A stretch of 64,000 nucleotides of DNA from Halovenus sp037080055 (GTDB lineage: Archaea; Halobacteriota; Halobacteria; Halobacteriales; Haloarculaceae): NCBI RefSeq assembly GCF_037080055.1, contig NZ_JBAOJI010000005.1:124001-188000 (forward strand). Reading direction: 5' to 3'. Shown piece by piece: positions 49,725 through 58,039 of the stretch. The notes beneath the pieces are model-generated. The model saw only the letters and a list, made by a program, of their open reading frames with translations. It made no database searches and was not told the DNA's origin. Positions within the stretch are counted from its first letter, which is position 1. Every line of letters begins with the position of its first letter. Position numbers and translations under genes: made by a program.

Positions 49725-50549
49725 ATGACAGAGGAAGTCACCGCAGCAACACGCGCGGAGGCGGTCGTCGACGCCCTCGGCGCGCTCTATCACGACAATC
49801 TCGACCCCGACGATTTCATGCTCTTTCCCGACGACGGCGGGGTGACGATCGAAGCCGACGGCGAACTCAGCGACTGGGAAGAGACCTTCGGTGGCCGCCC
49901 GGCCTTCGAGTGTCTGGTGCGGACCATTCTCAGCCAGAACACGAGCGACACGGCGAGCCAGCCAGCCCACGAGAATCTGCTCGACCGCTACGACGACGGC
50001 GGTGATCTGGCCGAAACGCTGGCGGCTGCCGACCACGCTACCCTCGCCGAGACGATTCAGTCGGCCGGGCTGTACAACCAGAAAGCCAAGAAGATCATCG
50101 GGGCCGCCGACTGGGTACTCGACGAGTACGGCTCTGCCGAGGCGTTCAACGAGTTCGTGACCGCTGGGGACCCCGCGGAGGTTCGGGAGACGCTGCTCTC
50201 CGTCGACGGCGTGGGACCGAAGACAGCCGACTGTGTCTTGCTCTTCTCGGGCGGACGCGGCGGTGTCTTCCCCGTCGATACCCACGTTCACCGGATCGCC
50301 CGCCGGATGGGGCTGGCCGACCCCAGCGCTGATCACGAAGCAGTTCGCGAAGCGCTGGAGGCGACCGTCCCGCCAGAGAAATGCGGCTTCGGCCACACCG
50401 CGATGATCCAGTTCGGCAGAGAGTCCTGCTCGGCCCGCAAGCCGGCCTGTCTTGACGACCCCGAAGCCTGCCCACTGGCGAACCTCTGTGAGCAGGTCGG
50501 CGTCGACCCGGTTGAGGGGACTGTCACCGACCCGGCCGATACCGTCTGA
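49725..50549 (+). CDS. nth: Endonuclease III-type DNA glycosylase/AP lyase
   Basis: 274 aa base-excision repair enzyme of the HhH-GPD superfamily. The HhH motif LLSVDGVGPKTADCVLLF includes the catalytic Lys (about 165) and FPVDTHVHR the catalytic Asp (about 184). A C-terminal [4Fe-4S] Cys set runs C-x6-C-x6-C-x5-C (ESCSARKPACLDDPEACPLANLC, here as CSARKPAC, ACPLANLC); usual endonuclease III spacing is C-x6-C-x2-C-x5-C. Long N-terminal extension relative to bacterial Nth. Function in repair of oxidised pyrimidines likely. Confidence 0.9.
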   Translation: MTEEVTAATRAEAVVDALGALYHDNLDPDDFMLFPDDGGVTIEADGELSDWEETFGGRPAFECLVRTILSQNTSDTASQPAHENLLDRYDDGGDLAETLAAADHATLAETIQSAGLYNQKAKKIIGAADWVLDEYGSAEAFNEFVTAGDPAEVRETLLSVDGVGPKTADCVLLFSGGRGGVFPVDTHVHRIARRMGLADPSADHEAVREALEATVPPEKCGFGHTAMIQFGRESCSARKPACLDDPEACPLANLCEQVGVDPVEGTVTDPADTV

Positions 50550-50572
50550 ATTCCGTCTTCTTCTGCCCTCGG

Positions 50573-50580
50573 GTTTATAT
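50573..50580 (+). promoter_or_regulatory. TATA box of the PLD-domain gene
   Basis: GTTTATAT centred about 28 nt before GTG 50605, in the gap after nth. Supports the leaderless GTG start. Confidence 0.55.
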
Positions 50581-50604
50581 CAGAAGGCGCGGCCAACTCG
50601 CCGC

Positions 50605-52341
50605 GTGCGCTGGCCCGCGCTGCTGTGCTGTGTGCTCGCCGTGACTGTTGCGCTCCCGACAGCGGTCGCGTCGTCGCCGGACGCGGTACAAGCGTCGCCG
50701 ACAGCGGTGTGTCCGTCAGCGACCGACTCCTCGGATACTCAGGGCGCCGACTCGACGGGCCCGCGAATCGTCGAACTCTACCCGGATCCTGCGGCACACG
50801 AGGACGCTGGGGAGTTCGTCACGGTCGAGTTTTCCGCGGGGACCAATCTCAGTCGTTTCGCGTTACTCGACGAGGACAGTCCCGTCTCTCTCGGCGACCG
50901 GACGAACCGGAGCCATCTCCGCGAACGGACCCGAATTACGTTCTCGACGGACCCGGCACTCACTGATCGATTCACGAACAGAACGGTCCATTCCCTCCCC
51001 GACCGTGTCCAGTTGGCCAACGGCGGTGACGACGTTCGACTCCTCCGTGACGGGACGGCCGTCCAGCGTGTCAGCTACGATAGCGCGACCGAGGCCGAGG
51101 TCTACGGGGTCGGCTCCGGCGACTGGCGACCGCTGTGTGCGACCGATCACCCGATCAGGACGGCTCGCGGTGGCTCGGTCGAAGCGTTCGTCCTGCCGGA
51201 CGAACCGACCCGCGCCGTCGAGTTTCTCGATTCGGCCGATGAGCGGATCTATCTGGCCGGCTACACGCTCTCTTCGCAGGCTGTCGTCGACGCGCTCGTG
51301 GCGGCAGACGACCGTGGTGTCGCGGTACGGGTCCTGGTCGACGGCTCGCCAGCCGGCGGACTGAGCGACGCCGCAGCGGCCGCGCTTACAGAGTTGGACC
51401 GCTCGGGGGTTGACCTCCGGCTCGTCGACGGAGAGCGAGCCAGGTATCGCTTCCATCACCCCAAATACGCCGTCGTCGACGGCCGTGCGCTCGTCACGAC
51501 CGAGAACTGGAAGCCAAGTGGCCTCGGCGGCCGCTCCAGTCGCGGCTGGGCTGTCATCACCGACCAACAACGCATCGTCGACGGCCTCGTACAGACCTTT
51601 CGCTCAGACACCGGCTGGATCGATGCGACGGTGTGGTCGCCACCGAGTCACTCATCTTCCGAGACAGAGCCCCCATCAGAGCGGTATCCTGCCGAGTTCG
51701 AGACACGCTCGTTTGCAGTCGAGCGGACGGAGTTGCTTCTCACGCCGGACAACGCCGAGAGTCGTCTCCGCCAACTCATCGAAAACGCCAGCACGTCCAT
51801 TCGGCTCAAACAGGTCAGCATCGGCGACGAATCGTTTCCACTCCTGCAGGCCGTGCTCGATGCCGCGAGGCGTGGCGTCGAAGTCGAAATCCTGCTGAGC
51901 GGCGCGTGGTACGTCGAAGAAGAGAACGAACGACTCCGGCGCTCGCTCACCGAGCGGGCCGCAGCCGAAAATCTCCCGGTAGAGATCCGCGTCGCCGACC
52001 CCGGCGAGCGCTACGAGAAAATCCACGCGAAGGGGCTGATCGTCGACGGGGATACCACCGTCGTCGGGAGCATCAACTGGAACAACAACTCCCTCCAGAA
52101 CAACAGGGAGGCGGCCCTGTTGATCGAAAGCGACGGGGTGGCCTCGTATTTCGGCCGGGTCTTTGCCGCCGACTGGGAGGCCGCAGCGTCGACGGAGTCT
52201 CCCCGGGCAGTTCCGGTCGGACTGATCATCGCAGTCTGTTTCGCTGTCGTGCTTGCGGGGCTCGGACTCCGGACGCTCACCTTCGAGTCCCGGTCCAAAC
52301 GCAGTCAGTCGAGCCTCGAAGACCAATCGGTGCGTACCTGA
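50605..52341 (+). CDS. Secreted phospholipase D/nuclease-like protein with N-terminal lamin-tail-like domain
   Basis: 578 aa. The N-terminal hydrophobic signal is WPALLCCVLAVTVALPTAVA. A lamin-tail-like beta domain (about 50-180) opens RIVELYPDPAAHEDAGEF. Two PLD HKD motifs follow: HHPKYAVVDGRALVTTENW (His about 283) and KIHAKGLIVDGDTTVVGSIN (about 472). The C-terminal hydrophobic helix is PVGLIIAVCFAVVLAGLGL. It should be anchored outside the cell and cleave phosphodiesters in lipids or DNA. The open frame from 50452 overlaps nth; GTG 50605 is chosen by its TATA box. Confidence 0.82.
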   Translation: MRWPALLCCVLAVTVALPTAVASSPDAVQASPTAVCPSATDSSDTQGADSTGPRIVELYPDPAAHEDAGEFVTVEFSAGTNLSRFALLDEDSPVSLGDRTNRSHLRERTRITFSTDPALTDRFTNRTVHSLPDRVQLANGGDDVRLLRDGTAVQRVSYDSATEAEVYGVGSGDWRPLCATDHPIRTARGGSVEAFVLPDEPTRAVEFLDSADERIYLAGYTLSSQAVVDALVAADDRGVAVRVLVDGSPAGGLSDAAAAALTELDRSGVDLRLVDGERARYRFHHPKYAVVDGRALVTTENWKPSGLGGRSSRGWAVITDQQRIVDGLVQTFRSDTGWIDATVWSPPSHSSSETEPPSERYPAEFETRSFAVERTELLLTPDNAESRLRQLIENASTSIRLKQVSIGDESFPLLQAVLDAARRGVEVEILLSGAWYVEEENERLRRSLTERAAAENLPVEIRVADPGERYEKIHAKGLIVDGDTTVVGSINWNNNSLQNNREAALLIESDGVASYFGRVFAADWEAAASTESPRAVPVGLIIAVCFAVVLAGLGLRTLTFESRSKRSQSSLEDQSVRT

Positions 52342-52521
52342 TCTCGCCGCGCGAGCGGCATCGGGCCGAGAGCACCCCGGCCACGCGTCGTTCGTGGTCG
52401 TTCACTCCCCTCCCAAAGTTTGGTTCAAATCCGTTTAAATCGTATTGTAAGGGCCTGAACAATTCATTTACGGCAACTGTCTTTCCCCCTTATGTGGCTC
52501 GCTCGCCCAGTCTGGGATGCA

Positions 52522-53067
52522 ATGAGCGCACCAAAACTACTCGCAATCGTGGTCGGATCCGTCATGCTGCTCGGCGGCGTCGCCGCTGTCAGCGCGGCCG
52601 GCCCTGGAGAGATGAGCGCAGATAACGCACCCGTGGATGACGGTGTTCCGTCAGAGGCCGCCGACCAGGCCGCGGACGCAGACGAGCAGTCTGCTGCGGA
52701 AGACGCCCAGTCTGAACAGGACGACAAGCGCGCGGACCGCGCGGGCAACACCTCGGTCGGTCCGAGTGACGGACCCCCCGAACAGGTTCCGGATCACGTC
52801 AGTGAGATCCACAAGTCAATCGAATCGTTCCTCGACGGAACGATTGCAGACCTCGGTGAGACACTGCAAAACGCCCTTGGCGGCGGCGAACAAGCCGCTG
52901 ACGGCGAATCGACCGACGAGAACGATGCTGCTGCGGACGCCGACAGTGCCGCTACCGACGAATCCGACAGCGATGTTGCCGAGGAGGCTGCGGACGACAG
53001 TGCAGAAGATGAAGATGCTGGCGAGACCAGCGCAGACGAGGATACGACCGACGGCGACTCGGCCTAA
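52522..53067 (+). CDS. Exported acidic low-complexity protein
   Basis: 181 aa. Sec-type signal peptide (MSAPKLLAIVVGSVMLLGGV, cleavage near VSAAG). The mature part is Ala/Asp/Glu/Ser-rich and looks disordered (AADADEQSAAEDAQSEQDD), with one possible helix SEIHKSIESFLDGTIADLGE. No enzymatic motif. ATG 52492 is also in frame, but the hydrophobic signal starts cleanly at 52522. Likely a secreted or wall-associated protein of unknown role; nothing else is seen in 52342-52491. Confidence 0.62.
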   Translation: MSAPKLLAIVVGSVMLLGGVAAVSAAGPGEMSADNAPVDDGVPSEAADQAADADEQSAAEDAQSEQDDKRADRAGNTSVGPSDGPPEQVPDHVSEIHKSIESFLDGTIADLGETLQNALGGGEQAADGESTDENDAAADADSAATDESDSDVAEEAADDSAEDEDAGETSADEDTTDGDSA

Positions 53068-53110
53068 TAACCAACTGTTATACGCAGTAATTTCATAATT
53101 AATTATAACT

Positions 53111-53794
53111 ATGACAGACCATCATCTGGATAGACGGAGCTATCTCGCGGGACTGGGCGCGGCCGGCGTGGCCGGTATCGCCGGCTGTAACCGCGGTGGC
53201 GTGGTCGCACAGACGGGGACCCTCGCAACAGCAGTGACCGACCAACCCGGCGACATCGCCGACTTCGACTCCTGTGTCGTCACTATCGTCGGCGTCTGGC
53301 TCGGTCCCGCCAGCGAGACCGAGGGTGCCGAAAACGAGACTGAAGACGGCTCCGCGGACGACGAAGAGACCGAGGGCGGCGAAGAGAGTGAGCGAGAGTA
53401 TCTCGAATTCGACGAGCCGCAGCAAGCGGATCTCGTCGAGTTGCAGGGTGACAATACGCAGCTCATCGACGAGCGGGAACTCACAGTCGGTGAGCACGGC
53501 TACCTGCAGTTGGATACCGACGGTGTCGAGGCGACGCTCGAAAACGGTGAGTCGGCGACGGTCGAAGTGCCCGGCAACGCACCGCTGAAATTCAACGCGG
53601 CCTTCGAGATTCGAGCGAACACCCGAACCGTGTTCACCGCCGACTTCACGCCGGTCAAACGCGGCAACTCCGGCAGCTACAACCTCCAGCCAGTGGCCAG
53701 CGGGGTCGCTGTCGAATACGAAGAGATCGAAGCGGAAAGTACCGGCAACGAAACTGAGAGCGACGGTAACGACACCGACGGCAACGACGAGTAA
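53111..53794 (+). CDS. DUF4382-type exported lipoprotein
   Basis: 227 aa. Tat-type signal with lipobox: DRRSYLAGLGAAGVAGIAGC, Cys about 26. The DUF4382 domain begins TGTLATAVTDQPGDIADFDS and ends APLKFNAAFEIRANTRTVFT. An acidic insertion (GAENETEDGSADDEETEGG) and a Asn/Asp/Thr-rich tail are haloarchaeal features. Function unknown; proteins of this family are cell-surface lipoproteins. TATA-like AATTAATTATAA lies directly upstream (53097-53108). It is the third exported protein in a row. Confidence 0.82.
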   Translation: MTDHHLDRRSYLAGLGAAGVAGIAGCNRGGVVAQTGTLATAVTDQPGDIADFDSCVVTIVGVWLGPASETEGAENETEDGSADDEETEGGEESEREYLEFDEPQQADLVELQGDNTQLIDERELTVGEHGYLQLDTDGVEATLENGESATVEVPGNAPLKFNAAFEIRANTRTVFTADFTPVKRGNSGSYNLQPVASGVAVEYEEIEAESTGNETESDGNDTDGNDE

Positions 53795-53847
53795 TTCGGT
53801 CTTCTGTTTTCGCTTCGTTCACAAGCGAGAAGCGTCGGTTCTCGCGA

Positions 53848-55755
53848 TCAGATTTCTTCCGGCATGACCGCCGAACTGCCGAGTTCTTCGTCGATTTCGG
53901 CGTCGGCCATCTTCTCGACTAACGCCTCGATGACCTGTTCGCGCATGCCTTTGACGAACTTGATCGAACCGACGACGAGGTGACCGCCACCGCTGACGCC
54001 ACCGCCGGGTACATCCTCTTTCAGTTCGGCGACCATCTCGGGGATATCCAGCCGAACGCCGTCCGAGCGGAGCACGGCGAAGTCGGGACCGAAGCCGATG
54101 GTGATGACGGGATCACCAGTTTCGGCGACCTTCTTGTCGTGGATCTTGCCGGTCGTCTTGCCGGGTGCGGGGTAGGTGAACCGCCGGGCGTGGCGTTCGA
54201 CGTCGATCCGGTAGAGGCGAGCGCCGTTGTCGAGGTCTTCCTCGGTGACGTGCTCCATCGCAGCGTCGAGTTGCTGGTCGACGTCACGAGCGGCACGCTC
54301 GCTCAACAGATCGACGACCTGTTCGTGACGGCTGCGGTCGTCGCAGTTGACGTTCAGGATATCGTTGACGAACTCCCGGCCGTCGTTGTACCGCAGCCAG
54401 TAGGTCGCGTAATCGAGCGCTTCGCCGATGTCCTGGAGGTCGGCGGTATCGTAGCCGACCTCGCCCGCGAGATCCAGGTAGTCGTCCATCGCCTCGCCCT
54501 CCGAGCGGTCGGCGATGCCGGCCACTGCGGGGACGTGGCGGAGTTCGTCGGTGACCTCGGGGTCGATCATTCGGGCGATTTCGACGCTCATCATCCCCGT
54601 CGTGATCCGGTAATCTTCGTCGTGGAGATACGGATTGACGTGGTGTTCGGTGAACTCCTCGACCGCCTCGGGGTCCGGATGGTGATGATCGACGACGAGA
54701 ATCGGCGCGTCGTAGTGTGCGAGATTCCGGTAGGCCGGCGTGTCTTCCTCTGTGCTCCCGTTGTCGAGCATCAAAAAGAGGGGAAGCTTCTGCCCGTGGC
54801 GGGTCTGGTTCTCCAAGGCGAAGTTGAGATCACGGGTCACGTCTTCGAGTTCGTAGAAGGGTGCCTTGCTCGGCAGCCGTTTGAGCAGATGTTGTGGGGC
54901 CTCCGGGTCTTCCCACGTCTGCTCGATGAACCGTTCGAGGGCGTACTGCAGCGGGACGCTGGCACAGAGGCCGTCACCGTCGGCGTGGTGGCGAATCCGG
55001 ATCGGGCGACCCGAAAGAACGGTCTCGCGGAGTCGCGTCGCGACCGCCTGCAGGTCGTCGTGGAGCTTCTCGAAGGCCGGCCACTCGACCAGCGGCTCGA
55101 CATCCGCCGCGCCGATTGCGTCGCTTCCGGTCACTGCGGCTTCGGCCTCTGCCTCGTCCTCGCCGGAGAGGACCGTGACTTCGTCGGCTTCGAGCTGGTA
55201 GGCACCGTTTCGGCGCTCGACGGTTCCGGTGACCCGCACGAAGTCATCGAGGTCGACCTCGGGGTAGGCTCGAACGCCGGCCTCCTCGAAGGCGGCACAC
55301 GGGACGACCCGGTCGGGTGTACGGACCTGGAAAATCGTCGGCCCCCCGGTCTGTTTGATCTGGACGACCTGGCCGTCGAGGTGGACATCCTCACCGGCGA
55401 TCTCCTCGAAGTCGACCGTCGTCGCCTGCGTCCCCGGTCCGACGGGTTTCGTCTCGTACTCGGCGACCTGTACCTCGATGAAACTGATATCGCCGTCCTC
55501 GCGGACCGCATCGAGTTCGACGATCAGGTCGTCACCGACATCGTAGGTGCCGATCAGATTCGAGCTGTGGACGAGTCCGGAGAGCGCCTCCGAGATATCC
55601 ACGAAAACGCCGTACTCGACGACACCGTTGACCGTCGCGTGATACTTGTTCCCCTCTTCGACGTCCTCTACTCCGCACTGTGAATCGAGATCGTAGACGA
55701 CCGTCGACCGCTCGAAGTCGGTACCGTCATCCCCGGTACCATTGGGTGTAGACAT
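53848..55755 (-). CDS. S1-OB-DHH phosphoesterase (RecJ-like)
   Basis: 635 aa. N-terminal S1 RNA-binding domain (about 35-95, ATVNGVVEYGVFVDISEALS), OB-fold (about 110-200, EDVHLDGQVVQIKQTGGPTI), then a DHH domain: motif I RHHADGDGLCAS (about 255-266), motif III VVDHHHPDPE (about 355) and the DHHA1 motif GGGVSGGGHLVVG (about 584). All metal ligands are present, unlike the RecJ-like protein at 20650. Archaeal relatives with this order degrade RNA or ssDNA. Start by TATA at 55781-55789. Confidence 0.9.
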   Translation of the reverse strand: MSTPNGTGDDGTDFERSTVVYDLDSQCGVEDVEEGNKYHATVNGVVEYGVFVDISEALSGLVHSSNLIGTYDVGDDLIVELDAVREDGDISFIEVQVAEYETKPVGPGTQATTVDFEEIAGEDVHLDGQVVQIKQTGGPTIFQVRTPDRVVPCAAFEEAGVRAYPEVDLDDFVRVTGTVERRNGAYQLEADEVTVLSGEDEAEAEAAVTGSDAIGAADVEPLVEWPAFEKLHDDLQAVATRLRETVLSGRPIRIRHHADGDGLCASVPLQYALERFIEQTWEDPEAPQHLLKRLPSKAPFYELEDVTRDLNFALENQTRHGQKLPLFLMLDNGSTEEDTPAYRNLAHYDAPILVVDHHHPDPEAVEEFTEHHVNPYLHDEDYRITTGMMSVEIARMIDPEVTDELRHVPAVAGIADRSEGEAMDDYLDLAGEVGYDTADLQDIGEALDYATYWLRYNDGREFVNDILNVNCDDRSRHEQVVDLLSERAARDVDQQLDAAMEHVTEEDLDNGARLYRIDVERHARRFTYPAPGKTTGKIHDKKVAETGDPVITIGFGPDFAVLRSDGVRLDIPEMVAELKEDVPGGGVSGGGHLVVGSIKFVKGMREQVIEALVEKMADAEIDEELGSSAVMPEEI

Positions 55756-55780
55756 ATACACCACGTAGGACACTGTCAGG

Positions 55781-55789
55781 TTTTTAAGC
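55781..55789 (-). promoter_or_regulatory. TATA box of the S1-OB-DHH gene
   Basis: The minus strand reads GCTTAAAAA centred about 30 nt before ATG 55755, consistent with a leaderless transcript and with start 55755 rather than 55773. Confidence 0.5.
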
Positions 55790-55941
55790 TTCGATCTGTC
55801 GGCGCGCCTATTCGGAACCCTTAGAAGGCGGCAGACCCGACCTCACTCCATGCGATGCCTTCGGGGACACTGTCCCGACGGTATATTTGATCGTGCTCAT
55901 AGCAGCCAGTCCGACGGGATTCGGGGACCGGGTGACCGGCG

Positions 55942-56367
55942 ATGAACCGGGTCGTTGCTCAGGGAACCTTCGACATCCTCCATCCCGGTCACGTTCATTA
56001 CCTTCGTGAGGCCAAAGCGATGGGCGAGCAACTGCACGTCATCATCGCTCGGGCGAACAATGTGACTCACAAACCCGATCCGGTCGTCCCCGGCGCACAG
56101 CGCGTCGAGATGGTCGAGGCACTCGACCCGGTCGATCACGCCCGACTCGGCGACCCCGAGGACATCTTCGTGCCGATCGAGGAGATCGAGCCGTCGGTGA
56201 TCGCGCTGGGTCACGATCAACACCACGATATCGAGAAACTCGAAGCCCAACTCGCCGACCGCGGTATCGGCTGTACTGTCGAACGAGTCTCCGGCCGCGA
56301 AGCCGGCGACAACGAACTGCTCTCCAGTGGTCGAATTATCGACAAAATCCTGGCAGAACGAAGCTGA
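55942..56367 (+). CDS. ribL: FAD synthase / nucleotidyltransferase (RibL type)
   Basis: 141 aa single-domain cytidylyltransferase-fold protein. The HxGH motif is in GTFDILHPGHVHYLREAKAM and the ISSSxxR-type motif is LSSGRIIDKILAERS. Archaeal RibL makes FAD from FMN and ATP or CTP. The C-terminal Cys pair seen in methanogen RibL is not evident here. TATA-like GGTATATTTG lies at 55879-55888, giving a 5' leader of about 30 nt. Divergent from the DHH gene. Confidence 0.85.
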   Translation: MNRVVAQGTFDILHPGHVHYLREAKAMGEQLHVIIARANNVTHKPDPVVPGAQRVEMVEALDPVDHARLGDPEDIFVPIEEIEPSVIALGHDQHHDIEKLEAQLADRGIGCTVERVSGREAGDNELLSSGRIIDKILAERS

Positions 56368-56404
56368 CGGCGTCCTTGCGTGCAGCCGTCCACGTCGCAC
56401 CGCA

Positions 56405-56947
56405 CTACTCGACGCGTAGTTGCACCAGCGGCGACTCCCATTCGATCTGATTTCCACTGACAAGTCGGAAGGAGTACTCACCGCGCCCGGGATTCCGGCC
56501 GCGGATGTCGATCATGTTTCCGTCGATCTCCTTTTCGAGGAGATCCTCCGGCGTCTCCTCGGTCCGGACCATCACCAACTGGAGGGGCTGTTGCTCTCCG
56601 AGTTGGATGATTTCCCCGTCGCGATCCAGCGCGCGCATCTCGTAGGTTTCCCAGCGATCCAGCGGCACGTCGAGTGGCTGCTGGTGCCAGTGACTGTTCG
56701 ACCTTTGGCCGTGCCAGTGGATCTGGACCAGTCGCGTGTCAGTCTCAGGATCGTAGACTTCCATCGGGAACGAGGAGTTGAGGACGCGATTTCCTGCCTG
56801 CAGCGTTTCGGGACCCTCGCCGCGCTCGTCGGGCTCGTCGTCTGTTTCCTCGGAGTCACCGACACAGCCAGCTACCCCGAACGCAATCGCGGAGAGACAG
56901 CTTCCGAGGACTGTTCGACGAGACTGTACCATTGTATCGTTACTCAT
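56405..56947 (-). CDS. Exported Tat lipoprotein with HWH motif
   Basis: 180 aa. Tat-type signal (VQSRRTVLGSCLSAIAFG then VAGC lipobox, about Cys 28), with acidic stalk DSEETDDEPDERGEGPE. The mature part is beta-rich with the unusual metal-binding-like cluster VQIHWHGQRSNSHWHQQPLD and the C-terminal beta domain RGEYSFRLVSGNQIEWESPL. Not a family I can name; possibly binds copper or iron at the surface. Starts 51 bp after the stop of the gene at 57017; both probably form an operon. Confidence 0.65.
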   Translation of the reverse strand: MSNDTMVQSRRTVLGSCLSAIAFGVAGCVGDSEETDDEPDERGEGPETLQAGNRVLNSSFPMEVYDPETDTRLVQIHWHGQRSNSHWHQQPLDVPLDRWETYEMRALDRDGEIIQLGEQQPLQLVMVRTEETPEDLLEKEIDGNMIDIRGRNPGRGEYSFRLVSGNQIEWESPLVQLRVE

Positions 56948-57016
56948 GGTTCGATACTGAATCATGTTTGGCGGGTTGACGCTGTTCGCGCCCGACCGTC
57001 GGTCTGGCTGAGTCGA

Positions 57017-57877
57017 TCATCGTTCGATCGACATCGGCGGCATATTCAGAAACGCCGTCTGATATCCTCGGTGTCGTGCGACCTGTGGCGGCGAATCGAC
57101 GACGAGATCGAACGACGCAGACTCGCCGAGATCGGCCGGAATCCCGTAATGATGGCCGAGTTCGTCGTCGATCGTCTCGGTGAGTTCGCCGTCGACGACT
57201 CCCTCGACAGAGAGGGTGATTTCCGGAAGTGGAATCCGGTTGTACGGCGTCCGGGGGGAGACGAGCAGGTACCCAGTGTCGTCGGGTGCAAGCCGGGAGT
57301 CGTCGAGATACGAGACGACAAATTCCGCGTCGTGGCTGTTCGGGGGGTTGCCGTCGACCGACTGGCCCAGCAGTTCCCCGGGATACTCCTCGGCGGGTGG
57401 CAGCACCATCGCCGGCATATTCCGGCCCATCTTGCCGCCACTCATTGGTTCCGCCGCGGCAGCGGACCCGCGCCGCTGCTCGTCGAACGTCTCGGTCCGC
57501 TCGTTGACCGTTTCGAGTTTCTCCTGAGTGAACTCGAACTCGAACGTCGCTGTGACCGTCTCCTCGAATCGCCCCGCGAACTGTCCGGTCTTGCGGACGA
57601 CGGAATCGTTGATCGGGCGCAACTGAAGTTCGACCTCGTAGGTCCCCTCTTCGGGAAGTGATCCGCTGTGTCCATCGCTCGCAAACTGCCGATTGTCGCC
57701 GAAGTGAAAGCCCATCCCCTGAGAGATCATCGGCCAGGGTCTCCCCGGCCGACCGACGAGCGACTCGTCATTGTATACCCGCATCGGCCCGGCGACGTTG
57801 ACCGGGAGCAACTGCTCCGTCTGCGCGTCCCAGATCATGAACATGAAATGCAGCGACTGGCCCGCGGAGGTAATCAC
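57017..57877 (-). pseudogene. Exported metal-transport-like protein, N-terminus missing
   Basis: 286 aa. Matches the C-terminal two-thirds of haloarchaeal proteins I recall as DUF7350: SLHFMFMIWDAQTEQLLPV, WPMISQGMGFHFGDN, LPPAEEYPGELLGQ and PPQVARHRGYQTAFLNMPPM. Family members carry about 80-100 further residues with a Tat lipoprotein signal. Here an in-frame TAA lies 11 codons upstream of the first usable start (GTG), and no signal exists in either other frame before the next gene's start at 58040. So it looks 5'-truncated, possibly still translated. Confidence 0.6.
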
Positions 57878-58039
57878 GACGAGGATATTCCTCGGGGTCC
57901 GGGAGAGACATTACCAACCGATTTGCCAGACTCCATTTTCGGTGTTCTGGTGCAGGTGTCGAACTGTCGGCCGAGAGCGGTGGATTCGTCGGGGTCACCG
58001 ACCGAGGAGGTTTTGAGGATCGAACGGGTACGCTGTGGC

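Noticed and set aside
52420..52445. tRNA-like TGGTTCAAATCC motif
   Set aside because: It matches a T-loop, but there is no acceptor stem, anticodon arm or CCA-side pairing around it, and the region is a plausible promoter.
53980..55683. 567-aa plus-strand open frame
   Set aside because: It is the antisense shadow of the S1-OB-DHH gene, which shows clear motifs; long antisense frames are normal at this GC content.
56420..57661. 413-aa plus-strand open frame
   Set aside because: Antisense to the two exported proteins, which have signal, lipobox and family motifs.
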